The notes under the pieces were generated by a model. The model was not told where the DNA came from, ran no database searches, and worked only from the letters and a program-made list of their open reading frames with translations. From assembly GCA_031271805.1 (NCBI GenBank), contig JAISUX010000104.1, positions 1 to 40,435 on the forward strand: a DNA stretch of 40,435 nt, given 5' to 3'. The translations under genes and the position numbers were made by a program. Numbering within the stretch: the first letter of the stretch is position 1; the number at the start of each line of letters is the position of its first letter. Shown piece by piece: positions 1 through 7,542 of the stretch. The stretch is from Tannerella sp. (GTDB lineage Bacteria; Bacteroidota; Bacteroidia; Bacteroidales; Tannerellaceae).

Positions 1-1455
1 ATAGGCTGCTATGCCGCCGCAATGAGCGGTTATTCCACGGCAAACAGCGCATACCGAGGTTATCCCTTTGGCGCCGCTACCGTTGAACAGGGCGACATGA
101 AAGGCGAAGACATGATTAATGTTCAATCATTCTTTGCCGTTACTTACAACGGTACTTACAGCGGTTCTTCGCCCAACGGACAGTCGCACTGGGAAACCAA
201 TTACGCGATGATCAACAAGATCAACGTTGTCATCGAAGGTTTGAGGACGGCGGGCGAATCCGGCGTTTTAACGGCTGCGAAAGCCGCAGACGGCGAAGGT
301 GAAATGCGTTTCCTGCGCGCGCTCGGCATCCACGAACTGATGGTGTTTTACGCCATGCCATACGCAGCTACTTCCGACGCTTCGCACTACGGCGTGCCCG
401 TCAGCACCGAAGCCGTCAATTCGGCCGAAAAAGTACAGATAGCCATGGAAGCCGGACGTCTCACTTCAAAACAGTGTTATGACCAAATTCTCGAAGACTT
501 GAATTATGCGGAATCCAACCGCGTTGAATCTCGCGATGGCGTTTCAAAGATCACCCATGCCACCAAAGGTGCGGCAATCGCTTTGAAAACACGTGTCTAT
601 CAGCATCAGGGGCAATGGAACAAGGTGATTGAAGAAGCTCAAAAACTTGTCGGTTCGTCGGCGCCTTTCACCAGTCCGATAGGCGGCTATAAACTCGAAG
701 CAAGCCCCGAAGGCGTTTTTGCCAGTAACGGAAGCAATACGGAGTCGATTTTCTCGATAGAGAACAGCGACATACAGAATCCGGGCACCAACGGATGTCT
801 CTATCAGATGTACGACGGACGCAGCCTCGTATGTATCAGCCCGATAATTATCAATGCCGATTTCTGGTTGGAAGACGACCTTCGTCGCAGTCAGCTTACG
901 AACGCAAGGGCATACAGCAATAAGGTTGTATATTGGACAACTAAATATCGCAACACCGACTGGTCGGACTATTGTCCCATCATTCGCTATGCCGAAGTCC
1001 TGCTTAACTATGCAGAGGCCGAAGCCCGCGTGAACGGATTGACGCAGAAAGGCGTGGATCTGTTGAATGCCGTTCGCAACCGTGCCGTAACGGACGAGAG
1101 CGAGCAATTCACATTGTCTTCGTTTGCCGATGCCGATGCTCTCGTAAGGGCTATCCTGCAAGAGCGCCGCATAGAGTTCCTTGCCGAAGGACGTCGTTGG
1201 CCTGACATTCATCGCCTGACTTACGATTCCAAGTTCGCAGTGCGCGCGGCCAACGGAAAGCCGGGAGTACCCGACAAGGTGGCTTACGGCTCACTCAAAG
1301 CGGAACATTACGTTCCCGCTTCGGGAGAAGTAGAACCGTCAATCATATCGACCCAAGGGTTCGACTATGAAGACCGTCGTTATATTTTCCCGATACCCGA
1401 CGCCGAGATTACATCCAATCCCGTACTGGCTAAGCAGCAGAATACCGGATGGTAA
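1..1455 (+). CDS. SusD/RagB family outer-membrane glycan-binding lipoprotein, 5' truncated
   Basis: The reading frame is open from base 1 (IGCYAAAMSGYS...), so the start and lipoprotein signal lie outside the window and the first internal ATG at 22 is not the true start. About 484 residues remain. The C-terminal half carries the SusD hallmarks: RYAEVLLNYAEAEARVNG followed by LLNAVRNRA, then the ILQERRIEFLAEGRRWPDIHRL block, and the terminal YIFPIPDAEITSNP segment that closes SusD proteins. SusD proteins sit on the cell surface and hand glycans to a TonB-dependent SusC partner. By family convention that partner should lie just upstream, outside the window. The gene ends 33 bp before a strong terminator, so it closes its operon. 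The glycan target cannot be read from this fragment. Confidence 0.93.
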   Translation: MGCYAAAMSGYSTANSAYRGYPFGAATVEQGDMKGEDMINVQSFFAVTYNGTYSGSSPNGQSHWETNYAMINKINVVIEGLRTAGESGVLTAAKAADGEGEMRFLRALGIHELMVFYAMPYAATSDASHYGVPVSTEAVNSAEKVQIAMEAGRLTSKQCYDQILEDLNYAESNRVESRDGVSKITHATKGAAIALKTRVYQHQGQWNKVIEEAQKLVGSSAPFTSPIGGYKLEASPEGVFASNGSNTESIFSIENSDIQNPGTNGCLYQMYDGRSLVCISPIIINADFWLEDDLRRSQLTNARAYSNKVVYWTTKYRNTDWSDYCPIIRYAEVLLNYAEAEARVNGLTQKGVDLLNAVRNRAVTDESEQFTLSSFADADALVRAILQERRIEFLAEGRRWPDIHRLTYDSKFAVRAANGKPGVPDKVAYGSLKAEHYVPASGEVEPSIISTQGFDYEDRRYIFPIPDAEITSNPVLAKQQNTGW

Positions 1456-1487
1456 TATCTTGAAGATAAGCAATTTTAATAAGAAAA

Positions 1488-1522
1488 GAGGATATCCCAA
1501 GCGGGATGTCCTCTTTATTTTT
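1488..1522. terminator. Bidirectional rho-independent terminator
   Basis: An 11-bp stem, with one G-T wobble, joins 1488-1498 (GAGGATATCCC) to 1503-1513 (GGGATGTCCTC) across a 4-nt loop. TTTATTTTT follows at 1514-1522 on the plus strand. The minus-strand reading is also followed by a T-rich run. It therefore fits both the susD gene ending at 1455 and the small leftward gene ending at 1576. Confidence 0.9.
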
Positions 1523-1575
1523 AATTCCGCGCATATCCGTCTTCCGTGGGCAGATAAACGCGGATTTTTCTTCAA

Positions 1576-1782
1576 TTACTCGTCGGGATTCGCTTTGCTA
1601 TACTTGTCAGCCTCATTAATGATTTCGTCAAGGCTCATATCTTTAAACAGATTATCCTTACGCCATTGTGTATAATCAAAAGGCTCACGGATAAGCAATG
1701 CTACGAAACGCTCTGCGTCAAGCAATCCTAACTCATTATTGAGACACTGAATGCCTCTGTTCATTAGCGCTGTATTATTCAT
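1576..1782 (-). CDS. Small conserved protein of unknown function (68 aa)
   Basis: The protein has 68 residues, starts at an ATG, and has no signal peptide or membrane segment. It is predicted helical and acidic at its C-terminus. The central block EAERFVALLIREPFDYTQW (residue 1 of this block is D in this copy), followed by LFKDMSLDEI, resembles short orphan proteins I recall from anaerobic bacteria, sometimes near toxin-antitoxin loci; that recollection is not verified here. No toxin partner is adjacent. It starts 25 bp after the end of the T9SS-tailed enzyme gene, with no exact TAnnTTTG box between them, so read-through from that gene is likely. The terminator at 1488-1522 lies just downstream. 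It could be an orphan antitoxin or a DNA-binding helper, but its function is unknown. Confidence 0.72.
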   Translation of the reverse strand: MNNTALMNRGIQCLNNELGLLDAERFVALLIREPFDYTQWRKDNLFKDMSLDEIINEADKYSKANPDE

Positions 1783-1807
1783 ATCTCAAAATTTATTATA
1801 TTTTAAA

Positions 1808-3925
1808 TCATTTGACAATAAGTTTGGCAACTCGTGGGTTGTTGCTGTTTTTGCCGACGGTTGTATGGTATAATCCTTGCGACAACATGCTGATGTCTAT
1901 CGTCTCGTTTTGGCCGGAAGCCATAGTTACGAGGAGTCGGTTTCCTTTCAAATCGTAGATAGCAATGGATTCCCCGGCCTGCAAGCCGTTCAAAGTGAAT
2001 CTGTCGCGTGCAGGATTAGGGAATAAAGAGAGCGAGCTGTTGCCGATAACCATCTCGTTATTAGTATAATACGGATTGGTTTGGAGTTGCGCTAAGCCGA
2101 GCCATGCCGTACTCGCCAGCGAAACGCGGTTGTCGTAAGTCCATGGGATTGCTTTCAAACCGCCGCCTTCGGTTGCGATAAGGCTCTCGAAACCAGTAGT
2201 TAGCCCGTCCTTGCTTGCTGCGCGTATGCTTCCATCGTCTTCGGCCGCTTCGTTCAAGTATTTCATCAGCCTGTCGTATTCGTCCTTGTGATTCATTTGC
2301 AATGCGGCAAGGGCGAGTTGCGCCGTTCCTTCATTCCAAATGCCATCTTTATCCTGGTTGTAATCCACTCCCTCGCCGACCTTGAAAGTCTGTTCAATAA
2401 ATGCAAGTACCGCTTCCGGATTCCAGCGTCCGCGCGATTCGTCGTCGTTCAGCATAGTGAGAATAGCCCAGGTGTTAGTGTCAAGCGGCTTGTTATCGAC
2501 GCTCGGAGTAATGCCGTCGTTGCCCGTTCCCGTATAGAAACAGCCGTTTTCGTACATTTCCATGACAAAATCACGGGCGTTTTTCGCTGCTTCCGAATAT
2601 TTCTCCGCTTTCCGGCTGTCGGAATTTTTCAGGATATCCGACAAGTGCATGAACGCAGAATAAATATCAATATTATGTTCGGTGCTTTTATATGTGAGCT
2701 TTTGGGTATCGCCTTCCCATCCCTCATAACCGCCTGTGAATCCCCCTATTGCATCTGTGGTCGAGAAGTTGTCGATGATATAGTCGGCCATCAGAATCGA
2801 CGATTCGAGGTAGCTGCGCGTGTTTATCTCGTCGTAAACCGTAAGCAAAGCCTCTATAGCCCATGCCATTACCCCCGTATTTATCGAGACGGCGTAACGG
2901 TCTTCGTACCAGACGGGTATATCCGTGTTATAGAAACCTGGCAGCATGGCAAACTCCTTGTTATGCACCGAGAACCATCCGGGGAATGAGGTCGGCACAC
3001 CGTTAGCGTAGGCATTACGGATAGGACCGGGTTCGTAATACCGGTCGTTATTGACGCAATAAGCGATAGCGTCGGCCACCTGTCGTGCGTAGTTTATGTT
3101 GCCCGACTTGGCAAGCAGTATCGCAAGCAAGGCATTATCATAGACGTATGAGAAATTATTGATGAAAGAGCGCTCATCATCTATGCTCAAGGCCTCGTAT
3201 GACCTCAAAAACAGCGGGTTAAACTGTTCGCGGTCAAAATGGTAAATGATGTCGTCGAGTTCAAACTCAAGCGTATCGACGCCCTTATTTTCGATCTGCG
3301 ACGTTACCCATCCGAATCCGCTGCCTATACGCGATAAATCAACGCCGCTAAGGTCGATCGTATATTCTTTCCATTCCTTGGTGAGGGTGACGTAATTCTC
3401 ATTGTTCAGAAATTTTTGGCCTGTATCGCGGAACTCGGCATCTGTACCGCCAAGTCCGCCCATATAGAATCGTATGCGTTCGTTGCCGGTTATCCCCCTT
3501 GCCTTGAACGTTAGGCGTTTAGCGCCTTGCAAATCGTGCCCGGTGTTATGCTCCCCGAAGTCAAGTTGCGGAGATATTGAGCCTTGTTCAAGCCTTCCGG
3601 TGATGAAAATATATCCGTTCCAATCTTCCTTCGTCATAGGATATGTCACATGGATACACGTTACTCCGTATTTTGAAGGAGCTTTTTCGTCCATTACCGG
3701 ATAATATTCCGGCGTAGAAGTCGAATTTAGCAATGCGCGTTGGGTGAAGCGTGTCGCCCCGTCGCCGAAATCGCGGTAAACCACAAGTTGCTCATTCTCC
3801 TCTTTCATTGCATTGAGCAGAAAGTCCAGCGCCCGGGCGCTTTTGTCTTGTGCGAAAGTTGTACATGCCGATACGATAATCGTAGCCGTACAAACCATAA
3901 TCCTGAAAAAAATCAAAGCTTTCAT
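1808..3925 (-). CDS. Secreted (alpha/alpha)-toroid glycosidase-like protein with T9SS sorting domain
   Basis: The protein has 705 residues from the ATG at 3925. The frame is open 21 codons further up, but the start at 3925 gives a clean Sec signal (MKALIFFRIMVCTATIIVSA...FAQ) and lies just below a good promoter. After the signal, residues about 40-230 look like a beta-rich, carbohydrate-binding-like module (KRLTFKARGI, then KEYTIDLSGV and ELDDIIYHF). Residues about 235-620 are helical and rich in Trp, Tyr, Asp and Glu (NTGVMAWAIEAL, STEHNIDIYSAF, GIWNEGTAQLALAAL, STAWLGLAQLQTNPYY), in the style of six-hairpin glycosidases. The last 75 or so residues are a type A T9SS sorting domain (LFPNPARDRFTL, IYDLKGNRLL, LSQGLYHTTV, AKLIVK), so the product should be surface-attached or released. 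I cannot assign a GH family or catalytic pair. It is the only T9SS-tailed protein seen in the window. Confidence 0.82.
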   Translation of the reverse strand: MKALIFFRIMVCTATIIVSACTTFAQDKSARALDFLLNAMKEENEQLVVYRDFGDGATRFTQRALLNSTSTPEYYPVMDEKAPSKYGVTCIHVTYPMTKEDWNGYIFITGRLEQGSISPQLDFGEHNTGHDLQGAKRLTFKARGITGNERIRFYMGGLGGTDAEFRDTGQKFLNNENYVTLTKEWKEYTIDLSGVDLSRIGSGFGWVTSQIENKGVDTLEFELDDIIYHFDREQFNPLFLRSYEALSIDDERSFINNFSYVYDNALLAILLAKSGNINYARQVADAIAYCVNNDRYYEPGPIRNAYANGVPTSFPGWFSVHNKEFAMLPGFYNTDIPVWYEDRYAVSINTGVMAWAIEALLTVYDEINTRSYLESSILMADYIIDNFSTTDAIGGFTGGYEGWEGDTQKLTYKSTEHNIDIYSAFMHLSDILKNSDSRKAEKYSEAAKNARDFVMEMYENGCFYTGTGNDGITPSVDNKPLDTNTWAILTMLNDDESRGRWNPEAVLAFIEQTFKVGEGVDYNQDKDGIWNEGTAQLALAALQMNHKDEYDRLMKYLNEAAEDDGSIRAASKDGLTTGFESLIATEGGGLKAIPWTYDNRVSLASTAWLGLAQLQTNPYYTNNEMVIGNSSLSLFPNPARDRFTLNGLQAGESIAIYDLKGNRLLVTMASGQNETIDISMLSQGLYHTTVGKNSNNPRVAKLIVK

Positions 3926-3957
3926 GACTGTAAAATTTATTAGTTTATAATCCGCTG

Positions 3958-3988
3958 CAAAGATACAAACTAAAAGAATACTTGTCAA
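3958..3988 (-). promoter_or_regulatory. Bacteroidota-type promoter for the T9SS-tailed enzyme gene
   Basis: Read on the minus strand, the -7 box TATCTTTG (3965-3958) lies 20 nt downstream of a -33 TTG (3988-3986), matching TTG/N19-21/TAnnTTTG. The predicted leader before the ATG at 3925 is about 27 nt. Confidence 0.75.
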
Positions 3989-4004
3989 CCCCTCTTTTGG
4001 GGGG
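3989..4004. promoter_or_regulatory. C-run/G-run palindrome abutting the -33 box
   Basis: The plus-strand sequence is CCCCTCTTTTGGGGGG. On the minus strand it directly abuts the -33 TTG of the promoter at 3958-3988, where an activator would bind. Related palindromes occur at 7439-7453 and 7489-7503. A weak terminator for the gene ending at 4011 is the alternative reading, but the stem is only 4 bp and no T-run follows directly. Confidence 0.5.
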
Positions 4005-4010
4005 ATTTTG

Positions 4011-4514
4011 TCATGAATGTTTGTTGATAATCTCGCCGATTTTTTCGGGCGTCACATCTGTTGCTACGATGACGCCTTTTTCATCAATAAGAAAATTTTT
4101 GAATCCTTTCTTAAGTCCGTATTTCCTGTACGAGGTCGAGAGTTCACCCCTTCCGTCGTACAATTGATTAGTCGCCGTCAAGCCGTCGGCCTTTATTGTC
4201 TCCTCAAAAACCGACTTGTACTTGTCCATCGAAACCGAAACCATCTCGACTTCCGGCAAGTCGCCTTTTTTCAATCTGTGCCATAACCGAACGTTCTTCA
4301 TGCGTGATTTGGCATCGTAAGACGCCCAAAACAGCACTAAAGTATATCGTCCTGAACCATACGGGAAAGATAAACCTGCATCATTCTTAGCCAACTCTAT
4401 TCTCGGGGCAATGTCGCCGGGGTGATTACCCTCTCTCAGACTTGCCCCTCCTGTCCCCGATGATAGGAAAACCATCACTACGGCAACAGTGAGAGCATAA
4501 GCCATAATCTTCAT
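4011..4514 (-). CDS. Exported thioredoxin-fold (AhpC/TSA- or TlpA-like) protein lacking cysteines
   Basis: The protein has 167 residues from the ATG at 4514. An in-frame codon at 4538 would only add MVINKNLI ahead of the signal sequence. The N-terminus MKIMAYALTVAVVMVFLSSG is a signal peptide or membrane anchor. The thioredoxin-like pattern follows: GDIAPRIEL, then TLVLFWASYDAKSRMKN at the usual active-site strand-helix junction, VEMVSVSMDK, and a C-terminal FLIDEKGVIVATDV strand pair. The CxxC site is replaced (W-A-S-Y-D-A) and the whole protein contains no Cys, so it cannot act as a dithiol oxidoreductase by itself. It has its own promoter at 4588-4618, directly after the redox gene run to the right. 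A binding or chaperone-like role is possible; this is inference. Confidence 0.78.
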   Translation of the reverse strand: MKIMAYALTVAVVMVFLSSGTGGASLREGNHPGDIAPRIELAKNDAGLSFPYGSGRYTLVLFWASYDAKSRMKNVRLWHRLKKGDLPEVEMVSVSMDKYKSVFEETIKADGLTATNQLYDGRGELSTSYRKYGLKKGFKNFLIDEKGVIVATDVTPEKIGEIINKHS

Positions 4515-4587
4515 AATCAAATTTTTATTAATTACCACACTTTAATATTGATAAACCTAAACAAATCTTTTGTCCTAAAAACCGCTG

Positions 4588-4618
4588 CAAAGGTAATACA
4601 TTCCCTTTGATACCCAAA
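4588..4618 (-). promoter_or_regulatory. Promoter for the cysteine-free thioredoxin-fold gene
   Basis: On the minus strand, TACCTTTG (4595-4588) is preceded by TTTG (4618-4615) with 19 nt between, matching the Bacteroidota consensus. The predicted leader to the ATG at 4514 is about 65-70 nt. Confidence 0.7.
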
Positions 4619-4661
4619 AATTTTACGTAAAATTAACTTCTATTTTCTGTTGTTAGTCAAC

Positions 4662-5150
4662 TTAGAAATAGACTGTTAGGCCGAGACCTCCGGACGCGGT
4701 AGCGCCGACGTGAAATTCGTAGCTTGTGTAGGAATCGCCGCCGCCGTCGAAATATTCGTTATAGAGATTAACGGCTCGCGACATTTTGTTTTCGGCTACG
4801 ACGGAGAACGGGATTGCTACGGCAATTGCCCCGCAGCCGACGAGAGCGATTTCTTTTGTGCCTTCGCCGCCGAAAATCACATTAGCGAGCGCCCAGCCCA
4901 AACATCCGCCGCCGATTCCGCTGAAAACGCTTCCGACGATGTTGTAGGTTTTGGCCTGCTTGTAATAACGGTAGGCTTCGGGATCGACTTTCAATACTTC
5001 TCCGAGACGTGCGACGGTAAGAGGTTCATCTCTAAGATAATAGGCGTTGCCGAGAAAGGTCTTGTTGACCGTAATAGGCGTTTCACTGTCTTGCGAAAAC
5101 GCGACTGCACAAACTTGCATAAAAACTGCGATAAAAACTAACTTTTTCAT
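4662..5150 (-). CDS. Conserved Bacteroidota exported protein, glycine-rich membrane hairpin (162 aa)
   Basis: The protein has 162 residues with a clear Sec signal (MKKLVFIAVFMQVCAVAFSQ). A charged segment around residues 25-65 includes TVARLGEVLKVDPEAYRYYKQAK. Two glycine-rich hydrophobic stretches follow (VGSVFSGIGGGCLGWALANV and IALVGCGAIAVAIPFSVVAE), then KMSRAVNLYNEYF. This layout matches a family of Bacteroidota hypothetical proteins I recognise by pattern but cannot name. It lies 44 bp downstream of the MauE/thioredoxin-like gene with no TAnnTTTG box between, so it is probably the last gene of the leftward run that begins at 7373. Its function is unknown; the neighbourhood suggests an envelope role. 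Confidence 0.75.
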   Translation of the reverse strand: MKKLVFIAVFMQVCAVAFSQDSETPITVNKTFLGNAYYLRDEPLTVARLGEVLKVDPEAYRYYKQAKTYNIVGSVFSGIGGGCLGWALANVIFGGEGTKEIALVGCGAIAVAIPFSVVAENKMSRAVNLYNEYFDGGGDSYTSYEFHVGATASGGLGLTVYF

Positions 5151-5194
5151 TGTCTTAAAATTTTAATTGTTAATAAATCTGTTATAAAATTACT

Positions 5195-6145
5195 TTAATC
5201 ATGTAGAAACATTCTTTCGAAAGTGAGAGAGGAGGGCAGTTCGCCTTCGACAACCAAGCGTATGGTGTCGTTCTTGACATATACGTATGTCGGCCATCGT
5301 GTTATATGTTCCCTCAACTCATCATTGTATCCTATTTCGGCGCTTACGATGTCGTCGCCGAAAGTGCGTATGAACTGTTGGCGTCCGGCATCCTGCAGGC
5401 CGGCTGCCATCCGGGTTGTGTCGCCGGTCTGCATGAACGCCGCTGTGTGGTCAACGATCCCGCTTTCCCTGACCTGGCGGAAATTGGCTACCGAGTTCCA
5501 GCAGTGGAAACAATCGTATGACATGAACAATATAATATATGTACTGTCGGGCGAAATGTCGATGTGTTCGACTACGGGAGTGTTCCTGACCGCCATGTTT
5601 TCCCATTCGTGGCGCATCTTGCCTTCCCAGAAAGCTACGGGGGTGCGAAACGTATAGCCTGTGAGAAAAATCATCGGTAAAAGCGCAACCATGACAAGAA
5701 TTTTTTTCCATAGCGCTTCCTTAGATGTCTCCGTGGGAGCGCAGAGCCATATCAGAACGGATGCTATGATAAGAAGTATATTCCTGCCGAAAGTGAACCA
5801 CGGGCCGCTTATCCCTGCGTTCATCGAGCCGAAGCAGCCGCAATCAGAGATATGATTCACGAAGTAGCCGTAGGTATATGCGCCCGTGAACACGACCAGC
5901 ATTGCTGCCGAAGCCGCCGCCATCCATTTTGTCCGTATAAACAGGACGAGGCAGATTCCGGTTAAGATTTCGGCTAAGATGATGACCGGGGCGGCGTTCT
6001 GCAGGAAAGGGAAGCCGTATTGGGCTATCAGGTTGCCGAAGCGTCCGGCGTTCATCGCTTTCCCGAATCCCGAGGCGAGGAACAATGTCCCTACAAGCAG
6101 GCACAGTACGATATATATTTTCCGATTGATTTTCATACCAGACAT
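5195..6145 (-). CDS. MauE/DoxX-like redox membrane protein fused to a periplasmic thioredoxin-like domain
   Basis: The protein has 316 residues with about five membrane segments (residues about 9-27, 51-71, 75-96, 117-135 and 149-166). The loop after the third segment holds SDCGCFG (residues 100-106), typical of MauE/DoxX-type proteins that pass electrons or disulfides across the membrane. The C-terminal 140 residues form a soluble domain with ILFMSYDCFHCWNSV, giving a CFHC motif at 212-215 in thioredoxin active-site position. A combined transmembrane and extracytoplasmic disulfide-handling role is the simplest reading. It starts 6 bp after the stop of the Cys-rich lipopeptide, so the two are probably translated together and the peptide is an obvious candidate substrate. 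An alternative ATG at 6136 removes three residues. Whether it oxidises or reduces is not readable here. Confidence 0.85.
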   Translation of the reverse strand: MSGMKINRKIYIVLCLLVGTLFLASGFGKAMNAGRFGNLIAQYGFPFLQNAAPVIILAEILTGICLVLFIRTKWMAAASAAMLVVFTGAYTYGYFVNHISDCGCFGSMNAGISGPWFTFGRNILLIIASVLIWLCAPTETSKEALWKKILVMVALLPMIFLTGYTFRTPVAFWEGKMRHEWENMAVRNTPVVEHIDISPDSTYIILFMSYDCFHCWNSVANFRQVRESGIVDHTAAFMQTGDTTRMAAGLQDAGRQQFIRTFGDDIVSAEIGYNDELREHITRWPTYVYVKNDTIRLVVEGELPSSLTFERMFLHD

Positions 6146-6151
6146 TTTACA

Positions 6152-6370
6152 TCAATAGCAGCAACAATCTTGTGAGAATCCGAGACCAACCGTTTGGGAG
6201 TGCTGGTAACCGTTGCTCGAACAGTAAGATGGACAACTCTCGCCCGCCGACAACGAAGTTTGCTTCGATGCGGGATTGTCGGAACAATTATCACAACTAC
6301 TTAAACACCATGCCGATAAGGACATGAATACGGTAACGACCGTCAATTTGAGAAATCTTTTTGTTTTCAT
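6152..6370 (-). CDS. Small cysteine-rich lipopeptide (72 aa) ending in a Cys triplet
   Basis: The protein has 72 residues. The N-terminal hydrophobic segment (KRFLKLTVVTVFMSLSAWC) is followed by LSSC, a good lipobox, predicting cleavage before Cys26 and a lipidated mature peptide of about 47 residues. The mature part has seven Cys: the lipidated one, CDNC, CPSYC, and a terminal DCCCY. The rest is rich in Ser, Gly and Gln. No known fold is evident. It resembles in size and style the short Cys-containing exported peptides of Bacteroidota such as the NVEALA group, but lacks that motif. It is sandwiched between an outer-membrane protein gene (37 bp) and the MauE/thioredoxin-like gene (6 bp). Possible roles are redox substrate, metal or cluster binder, or signalling peptide. 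The coding call is good because of the signal peptide and tight spacing. Confidence 0.8.
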   Translation of the reverse strand: MKTKRFLKLTVVTVFMSLSAWCLSSCDNCSDNPASKQTSLSAGESCPSYCSSNGYQHSQTVGLGFSQDCCCY

Positions 6371-6407
6371 AAAACTAATTTTTTTGATGTTAATAATAAA
6401 TATTGTG

Positions 6408-7373
6408 TTACGGTAAGCGGTAATTAACTCCTACCGAAAGATTTGCGGAACCGTAATCGTTTGGGCCGCCGAGAAAATCTATGTTGGCCAATACCGAAAC
6501 ATGCCTGCCGCAACTCCACCGGAAGGAAAAGCCTAAATCAAAGGCGATAATTTCATTCTCGTCAAATTCGAAGGAGCCCGAATAGTCGTTTCTCGGTGTT
6601 ATTCCAGCGAATCCTATCATGGGGCGGAAATCGAAGGCGAAGTTGCCGTAAGCCCTGCCTATCGAAATGAGAGGGCCGACTAATAATCCCGCGTTGCCGC
6701 GATATTTGTCGTAAGTGGCGCTGTAGGCCATTGCTGCGATACCGATATGGGGATGATAGAGGTATCCGAAATTAATGCCTAATAAAGAGCCGCCGGCTTC
6801 GGAATCTTCAAAACATTCGGAGTAGCCGAAGCTTAACCCGATATACCCGCGGCGAAGGGAGGCGGTGTTGTAGTCGGAGTTTATTTCTACGGGCTTTTCG
6901 GCGATGCGGCGGTTCTGCCGGTCGTAGTCGGTACGGCGGTTGGAGCTGCCGTATGAACTGCGGGCGGGATTGCTGCCGGAGGGGGCGGACTGTTCTTCGC
7001 GGGTGAGGGCGGCTCTGCGGGCGGCGGCGGAGGAACGGCGGTTGTAGGCGTCGGTTTCGTCGGCTTGTTGCCTTACGGTAGGGTTATCGACTTCCGTCTT
7101 TCGCGCTACGGGCTTTTGGGCGGGGGGCTCTTCTTCATTGAAGATGTCTTCATCGCCGTTCCCGTAGAGGATCCTGATTATGTTATCAATCTTCAGGTTG
7201 TAAGTGGGGCCTGTCGGGTTGGTGAACTTTTTGTACATCACCTCTGTCTCGGTAATTTCGATAACTTGGGCTTTGATTTCACTACCGTTCTTGTGAAAAA
7301 TCACATCCTGCGAATAGCCCTTGGATGCTATCCCGGTAATCATTACGAATAAAAATATAACAACTCTTTTCAT
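6408..7373 (-). CDS. Outer-membrane beta-barrel protein with N-terminal Bacteroidota repeat-like motif
   Basis: The protein has 321 residues. A Sec signal (KRVVIFLFVMITGIASKGYSQ) is followed by DVIFHKNGSEIKAQVIEITE, then VMYKKFTNPTGPTYNL and IIRILYGNGDE, a short motif found at the N-terminus of many Bacteroidota surface proteins. Residues about 80-165 are a low-complexity Arg/Ser/Glu-rich linker. From about residue 170 the chain alternates as in a small barrel (GYIGLSFGYSECF, GGSLLGINFGYLYHP, NFAFDFRPMIGFAG, IIAFDLGFSFRWSC, SANLSVGVNYRLP) and ends without a sorting domain. It heads the leftward gene run, has its own promoter at 7407-7437, and is divergent from the sensor kinase. An outer-membrane partner for the downstream lipopeptide is plausible but unproven. 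Confidence 0.83.
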   Translation of the reverse strand: MKRVVIFLFVMITGIASKGYSQDVIFHKNGSEIKAQVIEITETEVMYKKFTNPTGPTYNLKIDNIIRILYGNGDEDIFNEEEPPAQKPVARKTEVDNPTVRQQADETDAYNRRSSAAARRAALTREEQSAPSGSNPARSSYGSSNRRTDYDRQNRRIAEKPVEINSDYNTASLRRGYIGLSFGYSECFEDSEAGGSLLGINFGYLYHPHIGIAAMAYSATYDKYRGNAGLLVGPLISIGRAYGNFAFDFRPMIGFAGITPRNDYSGSFEFDENEIIAFDLGFSFRWSCGRHVSVLANIDFLGGPNDYGSANLSVGVNYRLP

Positions 7374-7406
7374 TTTCTTTATATTTAAAAATTAATAATC
7401 ATGGCG

Positions 7407-7437
7407 CAAAGATACGGCCTTATGAACCGCCCCGCAA
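7407..7437 (-). promoter_or_regulatory. Promoter for the outer-membrane protein / lipopeptide gene run
   Basis: On the minus strand, the -7 box TATCTTTG (7414-7407) lies 20 nt below a TTG (7437-7435). The box and spacing are identical to those of the promoter at 3958-3988, and a C/G palindrome sits 1 nt upstream of the -33 box. Confidence 0.75.
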
Positions 7438-7438
7438 T

Positions 7439-7453
7439 CCCCCTTTGGGGGGG
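7439..7453. promoter_or_regulatory. C-run/G-run palindrome, copy A (candidate operator)
   Basis: The sequence is CCCCCTTTGGGGGGG, lying 1 nt upstream of the -33 TTG of the outer-membrane protein promoter. It is between divergent genes, so it is not a terminator. It shares the preceding AAT and the same core with copy B, 50 bp away. Confidence 0.55.
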
Positions 7454-7488
7454 AATTTACGAAAAAACCGCGTTTTATGCCTAAAAAT

Positions 7489-7503
7489 CCCCCTTTGGGG
7501 GGG
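7489..7503. promoter_or_regulatory. C-run/G-run palindrome, copy B (candidate operator)
   Basis: This is a second CCCCCTTTGGGGGGG, exactly 50 bp from copy A and about 40 bp upstream of the -33 element of the sensor kinase promoter. The 50-bp spacing is close to five helical turns, so both copies would face nearly the same side of the DNA. Confidence 0.55.
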
Positions 7504-7542
7504 TGTTTTTGCATCGTTTTTGAAAAAAAACTAATATTTTGA

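Noticed and set aside
3989-4004. The C/G palindrome as a terminator of the thioredoxin-fold gene
   Set aside because: The stem is only about 4 bp, no T-run follows directly, and the two related palindromes lie in a divergent promoter region where a terminator has no use. Not fully excluded.
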